NCBI RefSeq assembly: GCF_005144885.1
Contig: NZ_CP039690.1
Coordinates: 5,345,001 to 5,409,000, forward strand
Length of the DNA stretch: 64,000 nt
Direction: 5' to 3'
Source of the DNA: Phreatobacter stygius
GTDB lineage: Bacteria > Pseudomonadota > Alphaproteobacteria > Rhizobiales > Phreatobacteraceae
Below are positions 50,841 to 58,984 of this stretch, in pieces (within the stretch, counting starts at the first letter, position 1; every line of letters starts with the position of its first letter). Both the position numbers and the translations under genes were made by a program. The notes beneath the pieces are model-generated. The model saw only the letters and a list, made by a program, of their open reading frames with translations, did not search any database and had not been told where the DNA came from.

Positions 50841-52337
50841 ATGGTTGCCCAGAAGACTGTTTGCATCATCGGCGCCGGCATTTCCGGCCTGGTCGCGGCC
50901 AAGGTGTTCAAGCAGCACGGCCACAAGATCACCGTCGTGGAACGCGCCGCCGATATCGGCGGCGTCTGGGAGCCGAGCCGCTCCTATCCCGATGTCCAGA
51001 CCCAGAGCCCGAAGGACCTCTATCGCTACACCAGCAAGGCCATGCCGGCGTCCTATCCGGAATGGCCGAAGGGCCCGCAGGTTCATCAATATCTGACCGA
51101 GTTCGCCCGCGATCACGACCTCGGGCCCTATCTCAGGCTGAACAGCAAGGTTGTCGCGATGAGGCGGCAGCCGGCCGATCGCCCGGGCTGGACGCTGGAC
51201 ATCCAAACCGGCGACGGTCCGGCGACATCGGAAGAGTTCGACTTCGTCGCCGTCTGCACCGGCCAGTTCTCCGACAAAAATGTCGTCGACCATCCCGGCG
51301 CGCAGGATTTCACGGCGGCCGGCGGCGCCATCATGCACTCCTCCGACTATACCGATCCGGCCACGCTCAAGGGCAAGCGCGTCATCGTGCTCGGCGGCTC
51401 GAAATCGGCCACCGACATTGCGGTCAATGCGGTCAAGGTGGGCGCCGCCTCGGTCACCAATGTCATGCGCGAGCCGTTGTGGCGCATACCCTATTTTCTC
51501 GGCGGGCTGATCAACTTCAAGCGCATCGTCTATGCCCGCGCCCAGGAGGAGATGTTCGGCGGCTGGGGCCAGACCCGCCGGGCGCGTTTCGGCCATGCCA
51601 TCGCCAAGCCCTTCGTCTGGGCCAATTGGCGGGCGCTGGAGAGCCTGCTCAAGACCCAGCTGAAACTCAAGAAGTGCGGCATGGTGCCCTCGACGCCGAT
51701 CGAGACGGTGATCAATTGCGCGCTTCCCATCGCCACGCCGGATTATCATCCGATGGCGGCGGACGGGCGCATCCACATCGTGCTGGGAACCATCGCGCGT
51801 TATGACGGCCGCACCGTGGTGCTCAGCACCGGCGAAAGGCTCGATACCGACATCGTCGTCCAGGCGACCGGCTGGAAGCTCGGCGTGCCCTTCCTGCCCG
51901 AGGACTACCGCGCCAAGCTGGTCGAGCCCGACGGCCAGTACCGGCTCTACCGCCTTGTCGCCAATCCCGACCTGCCCGACATGGGCTTCGTCGGGTTCAA
52001 TTCGTCCTTCGCCACCGTGCTCTGCGCGGAAATGGCGGCCAACTGGCTGGTCCGCTACGCCGATAGCCAGCTCGCCCGCCAGCCGACCGCAGCCGAAATG
52101 CGCGACAATATCGAGATGATGCTGCGCTGGAAGCGCGACGAGCGGCCGGCGGCGAGTGTCTATGGCGGGCTCTGCGTCGCGCCCTTCCACTTCAAACATC
52201 TCGACGAATTGCTCGAGGATATTGGCGCGACGACACGCAAGCGCAGCCCGCTGGTGGAGAAATTCTCGCCGCCCGACGCCGATGCCTTTGGGCGCTATCT
52301 GGCCTCGGCGCCGGACTACCGGGCGAGTGGCGAATAG
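50841..52337 (+). CDS. Flavin-containing monooxygenase (FAD/NADPH)
   Basis: The 498-residue protein has an N-terminal FAD-binding Rossmann motif (VCIIGAGISGLVAAKVFKQHGHKITVVERAADIGGVW), a second dinucleotide motif for NADPH (KRVIVLGGSKSATDIAVNAV) and the region FVAVCTGQFSDKNVVDHPGAQDF, typical of class B flavoprotein monooxygenases. VQATGWKL matches the conserved ATG motif. These enzymes insert oxygen into N, S or ketone substrates; the substrate is unknown. The C-terminal RASGE and stop lie in repeat H. Confidence 0.9.
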   Translation: MVAQKTVCIIGAGISGLVAAKVFKQHGHKITVVERAADIGGVWEPSRSYPDVQTQSPKDLYRYTSKAMPASYPEWPKGPQVHQYLTEFARDHDLGPYLRLNSKVVAMRRQPADRPGWTLDIQTGDGPATSEEFDFVAVCTGQFSDKNVVDHPGAQDFTAAGGAIMHSSDYTDPATLKGKRVIVLGGSKSATDIAVNAVKVGAASVTNVMREPLWRIPYFLGGLINFKRIVYARAQEEMFGGWGQTRRARFGHAIAKPFVWANWRALESLLKTQLKLKKCGMVPSTPIETVINCALPIATPDYHPMAADGRIHIVLGTIARYDGRTVVLSTGERLDTDIVVQATGWKLGVPFLPEDYRAKLVEPDGQYRLYRLVANPDLPDMGFVGFNSSFATVLCAEMAANWLVRYADSQLARQPTAAEMRDNIEMMLRWKRDERPAASVYGGLCVAPFHFKHLDELLEDIGATTRKRSPLVEKFSPPDADAFGRYLASAPDYRASGE

Positions 52338-52641
52338 CGAGAAGCGGATGGGGCATGATGCGAGAGGCTTCGCGCAAACCCTCTCTCCCTCGGTATTGTG
52401 TCCCGGGCGAGGCGCATGAACCCTCGCCCGCGTCTTCGCGGGAGAGGGTGGCCGCGGAGCGGCCGGGTGAGGGTGGTTGCGTCAATGCAGGGGGTGCCTT
52501 CCGCATCCAAATGATTGGCGGGTGTAGGATTTAGACCCTCACCCGCCGGCTGACGCCGGCACCCTCTCTCGCAGGCGGGAGAGGGTTCGCCGCGCGTTTG
52601 GCTTCATGCCCCACTCGCTATTCGCTACTCACCATTCGCTA
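52321..52641. repeat. CGAATRG-arm palindromic repeat, copy H (with nested palindrome)
   Basis: Left arm GGGCGAGTGGCGAATAGCGA, right arm ACTCGCTATTCGCTACTCAC. The interior carries the same nested block as copies B and C (CCCTCGCCCGCGTCTTCGCG at about 52425, CCCTCACCCGCCGGCTGACG at about 52538). It lies between convergent monooxygenase and AraC genes and supplies stop codons to both. Confidence 0.9.
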
Positions 52642-53628
52642 CCTCACCCTCCGCCGCGTCTCCGACGGCGCTTCGCCGTAGCGCGCGGCATAGGCTGCGG
52701 CGGCGCGGCCGGCATGGCCAAGGCCTGCACGGAACATCATTTCGGTGACGCTGGCCTCGTTGGTGCCATCGGTCAGCGCCGCGCGCAGGCGCTCGAGCCG
52801 GATCGTCTGCAGCCGCTCGCTCAGCGTTTCCTGGCGATGGTGGCGGAACGCTTCCTGCAGCGAGCGCAGATTGGCGCCGGCGGCGCGCGCGACATCGGCC
52901 ATGGCGATCGGCCGGTCGGCATGGGCGGCGAGATAGGCCTCGGCGCGCCGCAGCACCGCCGGGCCGGGCAGGGGCTCGGGCCGCGCCAGCAGATCCGCCC
53001 GGTCATGCCGGAGGCAGGTGAGCATCAGCGTCGCCAGGCCGTCGCGCAACAGCACCTGATAGGCTTCGGGCACCGGTGCCGGTCCGTCGGCGGCGTCGAG
53101 CATGATCCGGACATGGCGCGCGAGCGCCTGGCCGACCGGGTCGGTCAGGTCGACGCCGGTGTCGAATTCGACGCGCTCGCACCGCCGGTCGATCATCGCG
53201 CCGGCCAGCCGCTCGACCTCCTGGCGGCGGATCAGCACGATGATTTTCTCGCAGCCGTCGTGCCAGGTCATGCGGGTCGGCAGCGTCGGCGACAGGATCG
53301 AGGCGGAGCGGCCGGCCGCCGCTTCGGTCAGCACGCTGCCGCAGCGCACCCGCGCCGCGCCCCTCACCGGCACCTGCAGCAGGAAGAAGCCGGAGAGCTC
53401 GCCCGGATCGATCTCCACCTCGGCGCCATAAGCGACGAAGTTCATCGAATAGCCGGCCTGGGCGGCGCTGTGGTGGCGCGCGTGGAAATGGCTTGGGTTG
53501 GCTGCTGTGGGGATCAGAAAATGCGGGCAGAAGATCCGGCCGATCTCGTCCCGGGCCTGGTCGGGAGAGCGCGTGTCGACCGCCGCGAAGCGCGCCAGCG
53601 GGGCATGAACGGGGACATTGGCCTGCAT
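52639..53628 (-). CDS. AraC-family transcriptional regulator
   Basis: The 329-residue protein has an AraC_binding_2-like N-terminus (IFCPHFLIPTAANPSHFHARHHSAAQAGYSMNFVAYGAEVEIDPGELSGFFLLQVPVRG) and a C-terminal AraC DNA-binding pair (AMADVARAAGANLRSLQEAFRHHRQETLSERLQTIRLERLRAALTDGTNEASVTEMMFRAGLGHAGRAAAAYAARYGEAPSETRRR). ATG 53628 has AGGAGA 9 bp upstream. It is convergent with the monooxygenase gene and may regulate it. The stop codon TAG lies within repeat H. Confidence 0.9.
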   Translation of the reverse strand: MQANVPVHAPLARFAAVDTRSPDQARDEIGRIFCPHFLIPTAANPSHFHARHHSAAQAGYSMNFVAYGAEVEIDPGELSGFFLLQVPVRGAARVRCGSVLTEAAAGRSASILSPTLPTRMTWHDGCEKIIVLIRRQEVERLAGAMIDRRCERVEFDTGVDLTDPVGQALARHVRIMLDAADGPAPVPEAYQVLLRDGLATLMLTCLRHDRADLLARPEPLPGPAVLRRAEAYLAAHADRPIAMADVARAAGANLRSLQEAFRHHRQETLSERLQTIRLERLRAALTDGTNEASVTEMMFRAGLGHAGRAAAAYAARYGEAPSETRRRVR

Positions 53629-53725
53629 GGCTTCACATCTCCTCGTGCCGGTGAGCCTGGGCATGGGGCGGAACTATGCGGTGAAATGCCGGCGGGCGGA
53701 AGCGGGTGCCGTCGCCCGGGAAAGC

Positions 53726-54601
53726 TCAGCCCGCCGCCGCGCTGGTCTTTCTCCCCGGTGCTTCCACCTCCGGCGTCCAGCCGAGTGCGCGCGAAATGGT
53801 CTCGGCGGTCTCGGCGACCAGCGGGCCCAGCACCGGCACGCGGGCATCGGTGATGCGCTCGCGCGGGCCGGAGACGCTGATGGAGGCGAAGACCGAGCCG
53901 CCGGCGTCGCGGATCGGCGCGCCGACACATTGCAGGTTCGGCTGGTGCTCGCTGCGGTCGATCGAATAGCCGCGCGCCCGGGTCTCCGCGAGGTCGCGGC
54001 GCAGTGCCTCCGGGTCGGTGATGGTTGATGGCGTGTAGCGCTTGAGGCCGGCCGCCACCACCTGGTCGAAGGTTGCGAGGTCACGAAAGGCCAGGATCGC
54101 CTTGCCGACGCCGGTGCAATAGCAGGGCGCGCCCTCGATCGTCATGATCAGCGAGCTCGGTCCGGATTCAAGCTCCTTGCGGTCGACATAGACGGCGTGC
54201 AGGCCGTCGAACAGGCAGAGATGCACCACCTCGCCCGACAGCTTGGCCAGCCCGTCGACATAGGGCTGGGCCTCGCGGTGTAGGTCGAGATTGGCCAGGA
54301 ACATGCTGCCGAGCTCGAACAGCTTCAGGCCGAGCCGGTAGCGGTCGCGGCCGCGCGCCTGCTCGATGAAGCCGATCTCCTTCATGCTGGCGAGCAGCCG
54401 GTGGGTGGTCGCCTTGGGAAAGCCGGTACGGGCGTGAATGTCGGCAAGTCCCAGCGTGCGGTTCTGCACGGTGAAACATTGCAGGATGCGCGCCATCTTG
54501 GTGAGCGACTGCACCTGGTCCTTGGCCGAAGATCCGCCCGCCGTTCCGCCGCTCACTTTTGCCCTCTCGGCAGCCTCCGCACGGTTCCGGTCGCCGGCCA
54601 T
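53726..54601 (-). CDS. IclR-family regulator of the adjacent catabolic cluster
   Basis: The 291-residue protein contains a helix-turn-helix (LGLADIHARTGFPKATTHRLLASMKEIGFIEQ) and an IclR effector domain (CYCTGVGKAILAF, GYSIDRSEHQPNLQCVGAPIRDAGGSVFASISVSG). It is divergent from the DapA-like gene that starts the cluster, 138 bp away, so it most likely controls that operon, as IclR proteins often do for sugar or aromatic acid pathways. Confidence 0.92.
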   Translation of the reverse strand: MAGDRNRAEAAERAKVSGGTAGGSSAKDQVQSLTKMARILQCFTVQNRTLGLADIHARTGFPKATTHRLLASMKEIGFIEQARGRDRYRLGLKLFELGSMFLANLDLHREAQPYVDGLAKLSGEVVHLCLFDGLHAVYVDRKELESGPSSLIMTIEGAPCYCTGVGKAILAFRDLATFDQVVAAGLKRYTPSTITDPEALRRDLAETRARGYSIDRSEHQPNLQCVGAPIRDAGGSVFASISVSGPRERITDARVPVLGPLVAETAETISRALGWTPEVEAPGRKTSAAAG

Positions 54602-54739
54602 GCACGGCTTTCATAGCCGATATTGCGAAGAAGGAAAATCGGAATTGGCCCCTTGACCAATGGCCATTTCGGCTGTTGAGTTCTGCTATCCGGAATAAGA
54701 AGTCCAGTCGGACATGTGGAAACCTAGGGAATTCCTCCA
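54602..54739. promoter_or_regulatory. Divergent promoter region IclR / DapA-like operon
   Basis: The 138-bp gap is AT-richer than its surroundings. It contains ATTGG...CCAAT inverted arms around 54644-54662 and a TCGGAATTGG/CCATTTCGG pattern. No single operator is decisive. Both genes must be driven from here. Confidence 0.5.
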
Positions 54740-55657
54740 ATGACTTCGAAACTCTATGGCGTCATTCCGCCCATGACCACGCCCTTCCGGGCCGATGGAG
54801 AGATGGTGCTGAGCGCGGTCAAGGCGCAGGTCGACTTCCTGGTCGAGGCCGGTTCCCACGGCCTGGCCGCCGGCGGCTCGACCGGCGAGGGCCATACCCT
54901 CGACCACGAGGAATATCGCGACCTGATGGCCGAAACGGTCACCGCCACCGCCGGCCGCATTCCCGTCATCGCCGGCATTATCGTCGATTCCACCCGCGAC
55001 GCGGTGAGGCGTGGCAAGGCGGTGCGCGATCTCGGCGTCGCGGCGCTGCAGGTCACCCCGGTGCATTACCTGTTCAAGCCCGACGACGACGCGATGGTCC
55101 GTCATTTCCGCACCATGGCGGACGAGACCGGCATGCCGATCATCATCTACAACGTGGTGCCCTGGAGCTATCTGTCGCCGGCGCTCCTGATCCGCATCAT
55201 GACCGAGGTGCCGCTGGTCATCGGCGTCAAGCAGAGCGCCGGCGACCTCAAGCTGTTCGCCGACCTGATGCTCAACGCGCCCAAGGACAAGCTGATCTTC
55301 TCGGCCGTCGATGCGCTGATGTATTCGTCCTACACACTGGGCGCGGCCGGCTCGATCGCCGCCATCCTGTCGGCGGCGCCCAAGGCCTCCGTCGATCTCT
55401 GGGATGCGGTGAAAGCCGGCGATCATGGGAAGGCACACGACCTGCACCGCAAGCTCCTGGTGCTGTGGAACGCCATGATCGCCGACAACCTGCCGGCCTG
55501 CACCAAATTCGCGCAAGGCTTGCAGGGCGTGCCGGCCATGCTGCCGCGCCAACCCATGCCGGTGGCCTCGCCCGCGCAGCAGGTGGCGGTGACCAAGGCG
55601 TTGCAGGGGTTGGGCATTCAGGATTTGCGGACGGACGCGTTGAAAGGCGCGGCCTGA
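54740..55657 (+). CDS. DapA-family lyase of the TTT/PfkB/LacD cluster
   Basis: The 305-residue class I TIM-barrel lyase has GLAAGGSTGEGHTLDHEEYRDLM (substrate phosphate/carboxylate loop), PIIIYNVVPWSYLSP (Tyr region) and LVIGVKQSAGD (Schiff-base Lys). It is the first gene of the cluster with TctCBA, a sugar-type kinase and a LacD-type aldolase, so it probably cleaves or dehydrates a keto acid in the same pathway rather than making lysine. A GAATTCCTCC leader precedes the ATG without an ideal ribosome site. Confidence 0.88.
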   Translation: MTSKLYGVIPPMTTPFRADGEMVLSAVKAQVDFLVEAGSHGLAAGGSTGEGHTLDHEEYRDLMAETVTATAGRIPVIAGIIVDSTRDAVRRGKAVRDLGVAALQVTPVHYLFKPDDDAMVRHFRTMADETGMPIIIYNVVPWSYLSPALLIRIMTEVPLVIGVKQSAGDLKLFADLMLNAPKDKLIFSAVDALMYSSYTLGAAGSIAAILSAAPKASVDLWDAVKAGDHGKAHDLHRKLLVLWNAMIADNLPACTKFAQGLQGVPAMLPRQPMPVASPAQQVAVTKALQGLGIQDLRTDALKGAA

Positions 55658-55720
55658 GTCGGGACTGGGGCAATGCGGCTCGACTGAAATCCCGGCTGCG
55701 GCATTGAAGGGCTCTCCCAT

Positions 55721-55745
55721 CACCTCTCCCCGCCGGGGAGAGGTG
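55721..55745. repeat. REP-like palindrome
   Basis: CACCTCTCCCCGCCGGGGAGAGGTG is a perfect 25-bp palindrome in the gap between the DapA-like and tctC genes. It matches the two sites at 50553 and 50692. Confidence 0.9.
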
Positions 55746-55904
55746 AAGGTGGAGCCTTCGAGGCCAGTGAGTGCATCTGGAAGGACGTCTGATCTGAGTG
55801 CAACGCCGGATGGCCAGTCCGCCCTCCGGTACATCTTCAAGACAATGAAAAAATGCCTCTGAAAACAGGGGCTTCGGGCAAGAAACGGAATCAGGGAGGG
55901 AGCG

Positions 55905-56867
55905 ATGACGCTCACGAGACGCACATTCACGGCCGGTGCCGCGCTGGCAGGCCTTGCCGGCCCGGCGCTCAGCCAGGGCTTTCAGCGCGACATCACCATG
56001 GTGGTGCCCTGGGCGGCCGGTGGCGGCACCGATACGCTCGCCCGCACGCTGGTCAAAAACGCCAAGCAGCATATAGGCGTCAACGTCAATGTGGTGAATC
56101 GGACCGGCGGTACCGGCGCGGTCGGCATGCAGTCGGTCTCGGCCGCCAGGCCCGACGGCTACACGGTCGGCCTGGTCACCTTCCACCTTTCGGCCTACCG
56201 GCTGATGGGGCTGAGCCAGCTCTCCTATCGCGACTTCCAGCCGCTGGCGCTGTTGAACCGCACGCCGGCCGCCTTCAGCGTGAAAGCCGATTCACCGTTC
56301 AAGACGCTGAAGGACCTGGTCGACTATGCCAAGGCCAATCCCGGCGTGGTGACGGTGGCCAATAGCGGCGCCGGCGCCAACACCCACCTGTCGGCGGCGG
56401 TGCTGGCCAAGAACACCGGCATCAAATTGAGCTTCGTGCCCTTCGACGGCGGTGCGCCGGCACGCACCGCCATGGTCGGCGGCCACGTCTCGGCCCTGGT
56501 CTCCGGGCCCGACGAGGTGCTGCAATATGTCAAGACCGGCCAGGTGCGCTTCCTCGCCATGGTGGGCGAGCAGCGCCACCCGAGCTTCCCCGACGTGCCG
56601 ACCGTGGCCGAAGCCGGCTTCCCGATCCAGAACATCATCTATGACTGGCGCGGCATTGCCGGTCCGAAGAACTTGCCGGCCGACATCGCCAAGGCGCTGA
56701 ACGAGGGGTTCGCCAAGATGGCCAGCGACCCCGACTTCATCACCCTGATGGATCAGGTCGCTCTGCCGCGCGTCTATATGAACGGCGCCGATTTCGGCAC
56801 GTTTCTCGCCGGCATGGAAACCTCGCTCCAGCCGGCACTGGCGGAAGTCGGGCTGCTCAAGATATGA
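55905..56867 (+). CDS. tctC: TctC-type (Bug family) periplasmic solute-binding protein
   Basis: The 320-residue protein has a twin-arginine-like signal (MTLTRRTFTAGAALAGLAGPALSQ), then ITMVVPWAAGGGTDTLARTLVKNAKQHIGVNVNVVNRTGGTGAVGMQSVSAARPDGYTVGL, the classic Bug/TctC motif. It binds a carboxylate-type ligand in the periplasm for the TctAB permease. ATG 55905 has GGAGGGAG upstream. Its stop overlaps the tctB start (ATGA at 56864-56867). Confidence 0.95.
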   Translation: MTLTRRTFTAGAALAGLAGPALSQGFQRDITMVVPWAAGGGTDTLARTLVKNAKQHIGVNVNVVNRTGGTGAVGMQSVSAARPDGYTVGLVTFHLSAYRLMGLSQLSYRDFQPLALLNRTPAAFSVKADSPFKTLKDLVDYAKANPGVVTVANSGAGANTHLSAAVLAKNTGIKLSFVPFDGGAPARTAMVGGHVSALVSGPDEVLQYVKTGQVRFLAMVGEQRHPSFPDVPTVAEAGFPIQNIIYDWRGIAGPKNLPADIAKALNEGFAKMASDPDFITLMDQVALPRVYMNGADFGTFLAGMETSLQPALAEVGLLKI

Positions 56868-57337
56868 GCGGCGCCGCGCTGAAACGGATGACCGTTCCCG
56901 ATCTCGTCGCCGCGGGCCTCGCCTTTGCCGCGGCGACCTGGGCGGTGATCGAATCCGGCCGTTGGCCGGCGCCGGAATTCATTGGCGGCCCGGCGGTGGT
57001 GCCGCGCGTCATTGCGGTCATCCTGTTCTCGGCGGCCGCGGCGCTCGCCTGGAATGCCCTGAAGGGGCAGTCCCAGGTGATCGAGGAACCGCTCGACTGG
57101 GTCAAGAAGCAGCGGCTCGGCATCATGCTGGCGGTAACCGCCCTCTATGCCACCGCGCTCGAGCCGCTGGGCTTCCTGCCGGCGACCATCGCCTATCTCG
57201 CGATCTTCGCGCTGGTCCTGGGACTGCGTCACTGGCCGTTGATCGCTGGCTATGCGGTGGGCTTGCCGGCAGGCTTCCATCTCGTCTTCAGCACGGTGCT
57301 GAAAGTGCCGTTGCCACCGGCGGCCTGGCCGTTCTGA
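56864..57337 (+). CDS. tctB: TctB-type small permease
   Basis: The 157-residue membrane protein has four helices (about 12-32, 42-60, 82-104 and 110-150), with the RVIAVILFSAAAALAWNA and PLGFLPATIAYLAIFALVLGLRHW segments common in TctB. It overlaps tctC and ends with TGAGGAGGTGA, where the stop codon flows into a strong ribosome site. Confidence 0.92.
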   Translation: MSGAALKRMTVPDLVAAGLAFAAATWAVIESGRWPAPEFIGGPAVVPRVIAVILFSAAAALAWNALKGQSQVIEEPLDWVKKQRLGIMLAVTALYATALEPLGFLPATIAYLAIFALVLGLRHWPLIAGYAVGLPAGFHLVFSTVLKVPLPPAAWPF

Positions 57338-57348
57338 GGAGGTGAAGG

Positions 57349-57480
57349 ATGGCGAGACAGGCACTGCGCAGTGAATCACGCCCCGGCGCGCAGAAGCGGC
57401 TGCGCGACCACCCCCTCCCTCTGAGAGAGGGTTCGTTCCTCGGCGCAATGCAGCCCTCGCGCGGATCGTCCCATGCTTGA
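57349..57480 (+). CDS. Possible 43-aa leader reading through a REP element, coupled to tctA
   Basis: ATG 57349 lies 5 bp after the strong AGGAGGTGA site at the end of tctB. The frame (MARQALRSESRPGAQKRLRD...) runs through a CCCTCCCTCTGAGAGAGGG palindrome and stops at TGA 57478-57480, overlapping the tctA ATG (57473). The tctA start has no ribosome site of its own, so translation of this leader could deliver ribosomes to tctA. Confidence 0.5.
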   Translation: MARQALRSESRPGAQKRLRDHPLPLREGSFLGAMQPSRGSSHA

Positions 57481-58984
57481 CTTGAACCTGCTCTTCCAGG
57501 GCTTCGCGACCGTCCTGTCCGGGCCGAATCTCCTTGCCATAGTGCTCGGTACCATCGGCGGCATCATCGTCGGTGCATTGCCGGGCCTGACCGCCACCAT
57601 GGCGATCGCGCTGCTCATCCCCTTCACCTTCTCGATGGGCCCGACCACCGGCATCTGCATGCTGCTGGCGGTCTATACCGCTGGCATCTATGGCGGCGGC
57701 ATCGCCTCGATCCTGATCCGCACGCCCGGCACGCCGGCGGCGGTGGTCACCGTGCTCGACGGCTATCCGATGGCGCAGAAGGGGCTTGCCGGCCAGGCGC
57801 TGGGTCTCGCCACCGTCGGTTCCGGTCTTGGCGGCCTGTTCTCGGCCATTTGCCTGGCTCTGTTCGCGCCGATCCTGGCGGCCTTCGCGCTGCGCTTCAG
57901 CGCGCCGGAATATTGCGCGCTTGCGATCCTCGGCCTGGCCGTGACCGTCACCATGACCGGCCGCTCACCGCTGAAAGGCGCGGTCTCGGCCACCGCCGGC
58001 CTGCTCATCGCCATGGTCGGGCTCGATCCGATCGGTGGTTTCCCACGCTTCACCTTCGGTTCCACTGAACTCGTCGGCGGCATCAGTTTCGTGCCCATGC
58101 TGATCGGCCTGTTCTCGCTGTCGGAAGCCTTCCGCCAGGTCGAGATCATCGAGAAGGCCGAGCAGGTCACCGCCAAGATCGGCCGCGTGGTGCCGCGGCT
58201 CGCCGAGATCGTCGTGCACAAATGGGTGGTGCTGCGCGCCTGCCTGATCGGCATCACGGTCGGCGTCATGCCCTCCATGGGGCCGGAGACCGCAGCCTTC
58301 ATGTCTTATTCCGAGACCAAGCGCACCGCCGAGAACCCGGAAGACTTCGGCAAGGGCGAGCCGGCTGGCGTGGTCGCGGCGCAGACCGCCGAGAACGCCT
58401 CGACCGGCGGCGACGTGCTGCCGATGATCACGCTCGGCGTGCCCGGCGACGCCGCCACCGCCGTGCTGATGGGCGCGCTGACCATCCATAGCCTGGAGCC
58501 GGGGCCGCTGCTGTTTCGCGACCATCCCGACGTGGTGCATCAGATCTTCGCCGGCATGATCGTGGCGAACCTGTCCTTCCTGTTCATTGGCCTGCTCGGC
58601 GCCCGCTATTTCGCCAAGGTCCTGAATGTCGACCGGCGGCTCCTGGTGCCGGCGATCTTCCTGTTCAGCCTGATCGGCGCCTACGCGCTGAACAACAATC
58701 CGTCGGATGTCTGGGTCTGCCTGATCTTCGGCTTCATCGGCTATCTCATGCAGCGTTACGACTTCCCGGTTTCGCCCATGGTGCTGGCGCAGATCCTCGG
58801 CGCCATGGCGGAATCGAATTTTCGCCGCTCGCTCGCCATGAGCCAGGGCGACCTGATGATCTTCATCACCCGGCCGATCGCCGCCTGTATCCTGATCCTG
58901 GCCGTGCTCGCCGCGGTCAGCGCGATCCGCCGGTCGCTGGCGCTGTCGCGTCAGATCGCGGCAGCCGAGGCGGCGGCGAAATGA
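57473..58984 (+). CDS. tctA: TctA-type large permease
   Basis: The 503-residue, about 12-helix transporter shows TctA signatures: GTIGGIIVGALPGLTATMAIALLIPFTFSMGPTTGICMLLAVYTAGIYGGGIASILIRTPGTPAA near the start and its inverted counterpart (GVMPSMGPETAAFMSYSETKRT, ENASTGGDVLPMITLGVPGDAATAVLMGAL) in the second half. With TctB it uses an ion gradient to import the TctC ligand. Its stop overlaps the kinase gene start (58981). Confidence 0.95.
   Translation: MLDLNLLFQGFATVLSGPNLLAIVLGTIGGIIVGALPGLTATMAIALLIPFTFSMGPTTGICMLLAVYTAGIYGGGIASILIRTPGTPAAVVTVLDGYPMAQKGLAGQALGLATVGSGLGGLFSAICLALFAPILAAFALRFSAPEYCALAILGLAVTVTMTGRSPLKGAVSATAGLLIAMVGLDPIGGFPRFTFGSTELVGGISFVPMLIGLFSLSEAFRQVEIIEKAEQVTAKIGRVVPRLAEIVVHKWVVLRACLIGITVGVMPSMGPETAAFMSYSETKRTAENPEDFGKGEPAGVVAAQTAENASTGGDVLPMITLGVPGDAATAVLMGALTIHSLEPGPLLFRDHPDVVHQIFAGMIVANLSFLFIGLLGARYFAKVLNVDRRLLVPAIFLFSLIGAYALNNNPSDVWVCLIFGFIGYLMQRYDFPVSPMVLAQILGAMAESNFRRSLAMSQGDLMIFITRPIAACILILAVLAAVSAIRRSLALSRQIAAAEAAAK

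Noticed and set aside
4913-52641. Tandem CGAATRG units as a CRISPR array
   Set aside because: Units are only 7 bp without spacers and form inverted arms. No cas genes are present.
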